From Coprinellus micaceus (lineage: Eukaryota > Basidiomycota > Agaricomycetes > Agaricales > Psathyrellaceae), in contig OX596336.1 of the NCBI GenBank assembly GCA_951394405.1, forward strand, positions 4,588,001 through 4,652,000: a DNA stretch of 64,000 nucleotides. The letters run 5' to 3'. Position 1 is the first letter of the stretch. Every line of letters starts with the position of its first letter. Below are positions 55,811-64,000 of this stretch, one piece after another. Both the position numbers and the translations under genes were made by a program. Below the pieces are notes generated by a model. That model did not search any database, had not been told where the DNA came from, and saw only the letters and a program-made list of their open reading frames with translations.

Positions 55811-56585
55811 GACGAAGATCCAAAATCTGCCGCCAAGCATCGAGAGAGACACTGGGCGAAACGGCAACCTGGGTAGCAACAGACCCAGGGGTACGTTCCC
55901 TGTGGTACAACCGATCGGTCTGGACGAGAAGGTGATCATCGACGCCAACTGGCCCATGACGATGCCCAACAAACTCATTGTTAACCCGCTTCAGAGCAAA
56001 GCGAAGACCGTGAATGCCTATGGACCCGTAGTACAAACGTCAGAGAGGAGTCCTCGCACGAAAAAAGTGGACACACCTTGATCACGCGCCTTGATTTGGT
56101 TCAGGGTCCCCGTGCAAATCAGCTTGGCCTGGGGTGGGTAGGGTGCGCCGTCGTGTTGATCCAAAGGTTCGAGCTGAAAGGCAATGCGAGAGTTGAACAC
56201 AGAAATAGGATCCTAGGGAAAATGAGCTAAGGTAAGAATGAATAGGATCGAAGCGTACCACGAGAGGCTCGCAGGCAATTGAGACTACACGACCAAAAAT
56301 GCCATGGGTAACGATATCATCCGGATCGTTGAGGTAACCCCGCTTGAACTCGGCCTTGGCACAATATTCGCCAATATCGGCAAGGTAATTGAAGTGAGAA
56401 GTCGGCTCAAGATTGGTGAGGGGCCGATGGATATCCTTGCGCTCAATGAAGCACTGCTCATACAGAGGGCGCCACAGCTTCCCGAAGTGAGTCCTCAACT
56501 CGAACGGATCCGCAAAATGAGGGTACATGGCAATGCGCCGACTGTAGCTAGAGTGAAAGAAAGAGAGGGGATACCGCATGGGCAA
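55788..56585 (-). CDS. Hypothetical protein, 3' end possibly cut by the Helitron fragment
   Basis: Three minus-strand exons join in phase: about 56585-56261 (start may instead be the Met at 56528), then 56215-56086 (DPISVFNSRIAFQLEPLDQHDG), then from about 56026, after a GTGTGT...CATAG intron, to the stop at 55788. The protein is about 230 residues and has no domain I recognise. Its last codons (DHNTP) are written in sequence that reads as Helitron on the other strand, so the original C-terminus may be lost. Confidence 0.45.
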
Positions 56586-56893
56586 CGGAGAGCGCCAACC
56601 ACCGATACAAATCTGTCAGACGGAAACGGATTTCAGGCCCCATCTACCAGGACCGATTCAATTCGTTTAGACGCCCACCGAATGATTATATAATATTCAG
56701 CCCAAACAAGCACAACCCCTGATGACGCGACCTTCACACATTAATCCACGACGACGACGATGACCCCAACGACGCCCACTTGGTCTTTATCAGAATGCCC
56801 ACAAGGAGATGTTGACTTCGTCTGGTTTGCGATGAAGCATACGCATAGACCGCTGCGAGCACCACAAGGGCTGGAGCCTACAGGCTGTGCGCA

Positions 56894-57893
56894 ATGCCCG
56901 CGTTCAGCAGACGTCGACAACCCACCACACCCATAATACCAGCGACAATCGGATACCTTGGGGCGAACACAGACCTAGCACAACATGTACTGGGCTACCT
57001 TGAGTGGGCCGACATTGTCAGGTGGTCACATACTTCCTCAACAAATCGGTTGGCCGCAACAGACGAGATCGTGCGGCGGCTCCTGTTTGTACTTCGACCG
57101 TGGTTCCGAACACGAACAAGCGCACTGGAATTCCTCGATATGCTCTTACACACCCAAGGGCTTGTCGTAGGCAGCGTTGTCATCAAGCTACTCGCAATAC
57201 AGAACCCAGTAGCGCTCGAAGGCCTGCAACCCACCATCGCCTCGAACCTAAACATCATTGTGGGCTTCCGCCATTGGGCGCGGTTGTTGTTTTGGCTGGA
57301 AAAACGGGGGTGGAACTTGTGGGCAACACTACCAGTCGCCCTGGCGATTGGAGATGTAGTAGTCGCAAGTGCGGGGGTCCAACAAAAAGGATCGACTGCG
57401 AATTCGGTGAGTAGTTGCAAATCAAACAGCGACAACATCCTAACAAGATACCTCGCAGCCGTGGATCAACATTACCTGCGTCATAGGCAAGCCTCTGGAT
57501 GCAGCATTTCAATCACCTCACAGCATGCATACGAATATCGTCACCGGCAGCTCGGTATGGTGCTTCTTCCCAGACCTAACGATGCAAGGACAATCGATAC
57601 GCAACAACCGATCCATACATGGAGTATCTCAGCCGCGCGCCTGCGCCACACCCATCGACAACCGCCAGTGGGAAGACGGATGCGGCGACCGATGCCCGAA
57701 ACTCGTAGCAAACCAGTACCGACCGAGGGCGGCTTGTGGTATCCTGTGGGCCAAAGGGCTTGAGGCGCAAACCGAATTCCTGAGGCTAGCGAAAGGATGT
57801 CAAGACCACGCCTTACTACAAAAGTATCGGCACTTGTGCAGGAGGATAGGTTGCCCAAACTACGATCCACCATTGGCCGTATCGGGAAAATGA
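56894..57893 (+). CDS. F-box-like unknown protein, paralog 1
   Basis: Two exons (56894-57406, 57459-57893), in phase; 315 residues. The N-terminus (about 23-60) has the F-box-like pattern LAQHVLGYLEWADIVRWSHTS. LEFLDMLLHTQGLVVGS follows and aligns with FIDMLRNTRGAISGA of the next gene. Exon 2 carries LDAAFQSPHSMHTNIVTGS. The rest is a conserved but unnamed domain. F-box proteins usually recruit substrates to SCF ubiquitin ligases, but the F-box match here is weak. Confidence 0.6.
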
Positions 57894-57982
57894 GACCCGT
57901 CGACCTGTACCTGGTGTAGGCTCAAACTGAATACAAAATGTGTCACCTCGCCTTGTCTCCCAATTCTTGCTCGCGCTCCAAA

Positions 57983-58979
57983 ATGGACGACACCGACATC
58001 CCATTCTTCGCTGAGTTCTTCCTCAACGAAGACCACGGTGAACACATTACTGCGAACCTCGACTGGCCCGCGATCCGGGCCCTCAGTCAAGCAAGTAAAG
58101 CGGGTCGATTGAAGTCGCAGCGTGAATTCAAGCAACGGCTCAAGCTCGCTGTCAACGACTACCTCCCGGATGCAGGCTTCAATTCGTTCATCGACATGCT
58201 CCGCAACACTAGAGGCGCCATATCGGGTGCGACTCCGAACATCGTAATGAACATGGGAACGCCATTCGACCGTTTCCTCGTCACAATGACCCGCTTCGTA
58301 TCTGGTAACCGCCGCCACAAGGCCCGCTTCCACGACCTGCAGGTGATTGTTCCCCAAGAGAACTGGGATATCGCAGTGAACTGGCTGAGAAGGGAGGGGT
58401 ACGAGGAATACGACAACATGCGAGTTGCTCCGCTTTATAAGAATGTGGTGTCCCGCGCCGGGTGGACTAAGCACAAAACCAAGATGCCTGAGGTCGCAGG
58501 GAGGGTAAGTCAACAGACTATTGGAGCTTCGGGACGGAAGTAACTGACGAGGAATGCAGAAGGGGTTCACGTTACTAGCTGCCAAGGTCCCGCTGTACCA
58601 GGTTGCGCTCACCTCGCCCTGGTCAGCTGAAACGAGTATGATCACAAGCTCCGCCTGCATCAACTTCTTCCCCAACCAGACCAGCACCACCAATTGTTTG
58701 CAGAGGAGGGCGTCCACGCCGAATATGAGGATCCCGCAGGCACACTGGCTTACATGCGCCACCCAGGTCCTCGACATCGCACCATGTGGGCGTGCATGCC
58801 CGGCTCTAGATATCAACCAGGCCCCAAAGTCAACACCGCTCGTTTACCACTGGAACGAGGACGGCAACGCCAACACATTGACCACAGGCGACGACCTCGA
58901 ATTCCTCACCTCCCAATTCCGCCGACGCTGCTTCAACCGGCACTGCATCATGTACTCCTCTCCGACGGCGCCACTGTAG
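57983..58979 (+). CDS. F-box-like unknown protein, paralog 2
   Basis: Two exons (57983-58504, 58560-58979), in phase; 313 residues, almost the same length and intron position as paralog 1. The N-terminus has FFLNEDHGEHITANLDWPAIRALSQAS. The two exon-2 products align (LYQVALTSPWSAETSMITSS versus LDAAFQSPHSMHTNIVTGS). I chose ATG 57983 over 57938 because the alignment to paralog 1 starts there. This is a head-to-tail tandem duplicate; the sequence has diverged strongly. Confidence 0.65.
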
Positions 58980-59092
58980 TCATAGGATACATTGTAATCG
59001 AATTATAGCGTGACTGAAACCCGGACCCCCGAACGATGCCCCACAATGGGGATTAACCCAACAACTTCGCTACACCATCGACCTGCACCGCA

Positions 59093-59794
59093 ATGTCCAC
59101 CAACACTCGCACCCCACCCTTTGCGAAAATCAGAATCGGATCCAACGAAGACGAGGCATGGATCTACGAGTTCACTCAAGACGGAGTTGAATGGATCCCC
59201 GACCCCGATGACCCAGACCAACCGCTGTCACTCTTCTTCGCTGGGGTAGGGGCATGCCAGGTCAATGCGATGGAGACGGTAAGACGTTACCAACCTACGA
59301 AGATACAAGCTGAACAGATGCCGCGCAGTACGAGGAGTTGGTACACGCGCAGCTCATAGTCGCCCTGGAGGTGATGGATGGGTATGGGAACATGACGAGC
59401 AACACGGACGCCCACAAAACCTGCACAAAGTGCTCGATTGCTACGCTACAAAGCTATGTCATGGAAACAGCGAGTACGTCAATGGGCGAGCGCCTCTACA
59501 TCCGTCAAACCTAACTGAAATATAGGGATGCTGGGAACGATGCCTGTGCTTGGATTCGACACCCATTTCGAAAATCTGACATTCAATCTCGTGTCAGATG
59601 TGGTATGCTTCAAGAAAGAAGTTCCGCAATCAAGCCCCTTCTCCTTCGATACGCAGACGGGGCAGGTGTGGACTGGATTCATCAAGCATCTGCACATATA
59701 TGCTGCGAATGGTGAAAGGTTGCGTCTAACCGAACTCGACGACGCCTTCATCGACAGCGATGAGATCGTCGTTCAAGCGGTACCGTATAAGTGA
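59093..59794 (+). CDS. Hypothetical protein, three exons
   Basis: Exons 59093-59278, 59329-59473 and 59526-59794 sum to 199 residues in phase. The protein is acidic (IRIGSNEDEAWIYEF, WIPDPDDPDQP) and has a Cys pair (CTKC) in exon 2. The last exon contains aromatic, beta-like segments (FENLTFNLVSDVVCF). I recognise no domain. It follows the F-box-like pair on the same strand. Confidence 0.55.
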
Positions 59795-60020
59795 GTGTAA
59801 ATATCCATCGGAAATTACACATTATCTCATTGAAACCAGGAAAAAAACGGCCTCTGGGACCCCCAAGATGCAATTACTCTTCTTAGCTATTCACTGCCTG
59901 TAATTTAAGGGGAAGTAGTCGGCAAGGCGGCAATGTGGAACATTGGAGCAATGACAAAACCTGGCTGGTGACGTCGAAGACCCACAAAGCCTGCTGCCGC
60001 AGGGTACGGAAATAGATCAA

Positions 60021-60040
60021 GCGCCTAGGCGCCTATATAA
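60021..60040 (+). promoter_or_regulatory. TATA box with adjoining palindrome
   Basis: GCGCCTAGGCGC, a perfect 12-bp palindrome (60021-60032), is directly followed by TATATAA (60034-60040). The chromodomain gene starts 172 bp downstream, with a short upstream reading frame (ATG 60138) in between. Confidence 0.4.
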
Positions 60041-60211
60041 TCCAATATACGGCCGAGAACAAAAGCCAACCGAAACACGACGTCACAGAACAGGCGGCGT
60101 GCAACCTGAAAACCACTACTCCGCGACGTTGTCAAACATGTCTAACGAGCAACCATAAGAACGGACCCCTCGAAAGTAAGCAAGACAACCGCAGCCCACA
60201 TACTCCCGCCA

Positions 60212-60610
60212 ATGGAATACGACTGCCGATTCAAAACACCCCCCATCGCGAAATGCGACGACACCGGACCGAAGCTGAAGCCAATCAAGACCAATCGAGG
60301 GAAGCTCGAGTGGTTCGTGAATAACATCGTCGACGCCAAGTTCAAAGACGGTCTGCTGAAGTACCGTGTGCGATGGTTGACCTACCAGGAAGACGACGAC
60401 ACCTGGGAGACGAGGAAAACAATGGAGAACTGCGCTGCGCTTGATAGATGGGAGGACTATCAGACAATCGTGAGTTCCGAGCGCTACCACTGTGATGGAG
60501 GACGCCGACAGCCCCTCAGCCGGTCACCCAACCCTTCCAATGCTTGGCGGACAGCCAGGTCCGAAGCGACTGCGACATCGATCAAGTTTGCCCGGACAAC
60601 GCGACGGTGA
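60212..60610 (+). CDS. Small chromodomain protein
   Basis: 132 residues if read through. A chromodomain fills about 33-88: EWFVNNIVDAKF, LLKYRVRWLTYQEDDDTWE and RWEDYQ match the aromatic-cage and helix pattern (Y/F-V, W-x-x-Y, D-x-T-W-E). Chromodomains bind methylated histone tails and also cap the integrases of some Ty3/gypsy elements. No integrase sequence is visible upstream, so it is either a free-standing gene or a captured remnant. A GTGAGT donor at about 60468 would allow splicing to a basic C-terminus (PKRLRHR) instead of the read-through end. Confidence 0.65.
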   Translation: MEYDCRFKTPPIAKCDDTGPKLKPIKTNRGKLEWFVNNIVDAKFKDGLLKYRVRWLTYQEDDDTWETRKTMENCAALDRWEDYQTIVSSERYHCDGGRRQPLSRSPNPSNAWRTARSEATATSIKFARTTRR

Positions 60611-61774
60611 CGATAGGCCGTCAGGGATGAAACAAGGGAATGCGATGCGAGAGGCTGATATCGACCGTACATACACCTGTAAAAACCAATTGAATGAGCG
60701 GCCAACCGGGCAATTTGATCCTTGTGGTGACAGTCGATGGGCGGGCAAGGCCACTTGTTGGCGCCTATCGTATTGAGGATGGGCGGTTGCCGGTCACAAA
60801 AGGGGACGGTGTCGGACCGGCGAAATTCCGAGAGGCGTGGCTTCTCCCGTTCCTCTATCATTCCTTCCGAGGCTATGTATAAAGCTTTCACCTGTAATGG
60901 TGGTTTCAGAGTGGACTGTTCGCATTAATCGATTTAGCCAACATGGGTCAAGTGAGGGGCATGCCCTCTGCAAACCAAACACACGAAATTCAAGTATCTT
61001 AGTAGTTACTTCAGGGTGTAGATGACATGGGTAGATTAGAACTGTAAACCTGATCGAAGATACGGCAGAATGTCTGTCACTTCGGCTCTCCGCAGAAGAC
61101 ACTGTTGAGAATGGCATATACCTCGCCTTCCGGTGCTCCAGGTGTATATTCCATGAGGGAGAAAACCAACACGTTGACCCAACAGTTGAGAACAAATCGC
61201 CCACGTACGAGCAAGAGTCTCTCTGGTTCCTGTACCACGGATGCAGCCCACTGTTCGAGTCGAGTGATCCAGGGCTGGACCTCTGGCAGCGAACCAACCG
61301 CCGAAAGGTGAGAGCCCAAAGATGATCTTTCCACGGACAATGTGCCCTCGGAGGTGTAGAAACCAACATCGATAACGGGGACGGAGGACAGGTAGGAGGC
61401 ACCAAGCGCCGGCTCCTGCGTGTAGTCTGCGTTCTTGTTTATTTTGAAAGGAGGCGAGAAAGCGAGGTTGGCTATCGCATCCAGAATCATTAACTGAGCC
61501 TTTTTCGTCGTTTGGGGAATATGCGTCCGCTCAAAGACATAGTCGGTCACGACTTTAACTGGGGAAAGTGAAGGAAATGAGATTATGAGGCTGTAATAAG
61601 GAAAGATGAAGCACATATCGGGAATCAGACTCACCGCGAGTTATCGCCTGCGCGAGGGGCCTACATTCTCGAGAATGAGTGACCCAATCCTCCTCCTGGC
61701 ACTGGTCAGAGCAATATGCGGCCCTACGGCATCTACCGCATGTCTTCAATTCGTCGCTGCCCTCCTCAGTGTTG

Positions 61775-61997
61775 TGTTAAAGTATTGGAGTGACCAGGAA
61801 TCGAACCTGGGACCATCCGTTGACTAGACTGGACGCTCTACCACTGAGCTACCACCCTATGGATAGACAGTGTGCAGATGTTGATACTATGGGGCCTTAA
61901 ACATTCCCCATACACAGGCTCGTCACCGTGTGGGATACAGTCACATATAGCACTGCACCAATATCAAGTCTAGGCTGTCGATTGACCACTTCCAACA
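61775..61997 (-). repeat. Solo LTR of the tRNA-bearing TRIM (copy 5)
   Basis: 223 bp, identical by eye to the other four LTRs. The 5-bp duplication TGTTG lies at 61770-61774 and 61998-62002. It sits in exon 3 of M5, 22 bp after the splice acceptor. Confidence 0.9.
61786..61858 (-). tRNA. tRNA-Thr(AGT)-like sequence within the LTR
   Basis: Same 73-nt sequence as the other LTR copies, sense to the LTR and to M5. Confidence 0.55.
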
Positions 61998-63449
61998 TGT
62001 TGGTGGGCGTTGGCTGGTGCTGTGAATAAAAGAACTGGTTTATAAATCACTCCAGGGCGAGACATGGAACGAACATACCCCTACGCCGTTGCACATGCTG
62101 ATCCTTCTGTCTTTCCGATCGAGATGCACGTTCTGTACATTCCCGAAAGCTCTCAATGCCTCTTGTTGAGTAGCTGACCGGTTCTCCAGTCGGCCAAGGT
62201 CGTTGGCGAAGGCGACTAGACCCCCACTCGCGTTTGCCGCGTCGAATACCTTTGTAAGATAAAGGTAAGGGAGTAAACAGCGGAGGAGGCGGTCGGGCTT
62301 CAAGTTGGCACGACGAATACCAAGTGACAAGTATGCGAAGATATATCCACCGTGGAGTAACTCGGCAACAGCAGAGCTTGGACTGGGCGATAACTTGATG
62401 CTTGCCGCGAGGAAAAAGTCTGCATGGCCGATGGTCTCCCAAGATTCGTCACTGGTGACACCGCAGTGGTGGGCCTTCTCCGTGATGGAGAAGAGGACGG
62501 ACGCTTGCGTCTGAAGACAATTCGCCCGACGAAGGTCGGCAAGTAAGGTGGGGTTAAGCGTATTCCCTAGCTCCATAATGGCGAAGTAAAGGTGCTGGAT
62601 GGAAATGAGGGGTCCTCGGTTGACCTTCTGGTTTCCAGCGTTCGTGATCATGTCGCGGACCTCTTCGACACGCTTCAACAAACTTGAGATGACGGCCCGC
62701 CTCGAACGCTTGGTGAGCGATTGTAAGTAAACCGCCATCATTGTGCCTTGAGGTCGAGGGGAGTTGAATTGGGCGAAGGCTGTAATGATCGGACAGTCCC
62801 TTTGCGAGGACGCTGCCAGGTAGTAGTGGCGTCCGCCGGATATAGGGTCACGGCGAAGGAAAAGCATGCAAGCAAAATCGAGAGTGTCCTTCCTGGTTGC
62901 AATTTCCTCTGCATGAGGATTACTCGGTGCTTCGCAGGCGACGTGGGTGAGTAAATTGCATGAAGACGTCATGCCACCTTTGCACATCTGTTCCGCACCA
63001 TGAGTAATGAGGAAGGTCATCCAACATAGTATATCCGTCCAACGGTCGACAAGCAGGGGATAGAAGTGGGCACAGTACACTTGGACGGCCGGGTCTCCAC
63101 ACGACGCCCCCAGGGAGCGTGCGATGATGACCAAGGTCTGGGCGGCTTCAACAGCCAGAAGGGTTCGTTGGTCTGGGCTGAGCCCGTCCCTGACGTCTTC
63201 GGGTCCTACTGGAATCGATGACCGGTCTAGATAGTCCAATGTGGTTACCGCGAAGTTGGGATCGCTATTGCTGGCAAGATGTTGCGCGAATTTGGGCAAG
63301 CTAGCGGGTGAATGTCGAGCGTCTTGCAAAGCCTATGATTTAATGCCTCTCAGATCAGGCATAGACGAAGTATAGCAATTCACAAAGCGTACCATCTCCG
63401 TGAATAGGTTACGGCGCACTGTGATATGCGTTCTGCTGCTGGAGGCCAT

Positions 63450-64000
63450 ATCGTCTGAAAGCAGTATGAGGATGTCAAATAAGTGGGCGTGTGGGAGGAC
63501 TTACCGAACGCAGAGCGAAACGGGAACTGCAAGGGAATCGACCGGGGTGGTGGGCATCTGGGATCCATGGGAAGATAAGGAAGCTGGTAACATTCATGAC
63601 GAGGTTTTGAAACCCAGATTCGGGGGTGACATGTGCATATTTCAAGAGTCACTTCTGGAATGGATTATCCGCGTTTTTGAGGCCATTTACGCCTCGCTTT
63701 GCATGTGACATTGCCAGAAGCGCTCACGTTGGCTCGCGCCGGCCTATTGGAACCTTGGAAATTCATCAGAGCCTGGGCCCTTCGACTAAGCCTAATGAGA
63801 TGCTAGGCGCGCCTTGACTAGGGATAATTTACCTATCCGCGTTGAATTTCCGCAAGCGGGACAAGGTTGCGCGAACGGTGTACATGGGGGTAGGAGAACA
63901 ACAGCGACATAACCCTAACCCAGGAGCTTCGACAAACCCTTCAATGATCCGGTCAACGGCGGATCACCAAACTCATATGCCCGATGGGTATGTTCAATCG
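63450..64000. other. Region upstream of M5
   Basis: This is the promoter side of M5. Short frames on both strands show no domain, and I noticed no repeat or RNA gene. Confidence 0.4.

Larger units (their letters stand above)
61077..63449 (-). pseudogene. M5: MYND-finger paralog broken by a solo LTR
   Basis: Exons: 63449-63393, 63332-62079, then exon 3 split by the LTR (62019-61998 and 61769-61635), and 61558-61077. Without the LTR and one copy of the duplication, exon 3 is 157 nt, the same size and phase as in M3, and the protein would be 649 residues. The helical domain has RWTDILCWMTFLI and FLRRDPISGGRHYY. The finger, past the insertion, is CGRCRRAAYCSDQCQEEDW..HSREC. The LTR adds an in-frame stop before the finger, so the present product would lack MYND and the C-terminal domain. 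Confidence 0.8.

Noticed and set aside
61606..61827. Plus frame ending in a peptide encoded by the antisense of the tRNA-like sequence
   Set aside because: It is antisense to the M5 MYND exon and the LTR; such peptides are a common artefact of translating tRNA antisense.
1..64000. CRISPR arrays, bacterial operons, rRNA genes
   Set aside because: None seen; the introns and gene families are eukaryotic.

Overview
The window looks like nuclear DNA from a mushroom-forming basidiomycete (Agaricomycetes). Almost every gene is cut by GT-AG introns of about 36-75 nt. The gene content is typical of that group: an AA9 lytic polysaccharide monooxygenase, a Plavaka-type DNA transposase, a Helitron fragment, and expanded families of MYND-finger and AAA-ATPase genes. 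Gene models were built by hand by joining exons in phase. For the five MYND genes, AAA2, the LPMO and the MAPR gene the joined exons add up to a multiple of three.

Layout. 1-7.9 kb: a partial gene with a dioxygenase-like HxD...H pattern and several unrecognised genes. 8.2-13.6 kb: a Plavaka transposase gene broken by a 90-bp hairpin MITE and followed by a solo LTR. 14.9-16.7 kb: a second, stop-containing copy of the 1-2 kb gene. 16.7-18.9 kb: no gene seen. 19.0-23.4 kb: a ZZ-finger protein and a membrane-anchored serine-beta-lactamase-like hydrolase. 24.1-51.4 kb and 61.1-63.4 kb: three AAA-ATPase paralogs (AAA1-3) interleaved with five MYND paralogs (M1-M5), with a MAPR/Dap1 haem protein and an AA9 LPMO between them. 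52.5-55.8 kb: the 5' part of a Helitron, cut off just before the expected HUH nuclease motif. 55.8-60.6 kb: unknown genes, two F-box-like paralogs and a small chromodomain protein.

The most striking element is a miniature LTR retrotransposon (TRIM). Its 223-bp LTR carries a tRNA-Thr(AGT)-like sequence with good Pol III A and B boxes. Five LTRs occur, identical by eye: a solo LTR at 13.7 kb, a LTR-int-LTR-int-LTR array at 50.2-51.1 kb, and a solo LTR at 61.8 kb. Each insertion has a clean 5-bp target duplication. The array breaks the first exon of AAA3 and the 61.8-kb LTR breaks the MYND exon of M5, so recent retrotransposition is pruning the two expanded families. The internal region is 86 bp, begins with a primer site matching the antisense of the initiator-Met anticodon loop (half-tRNA priming, as in copia and Ty5), and ends in a purine tract. 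The 532-bp unit has no run of four Ts.

The AAA proteins seem to have a degenerate N-terminal NTPase-like domain followed by one canonical AAA module. AAA2 and AAA3 also end in long Gly-rich tails and share a promoter block. What the AAA and MYND families do, and whether they work together, is unknown.
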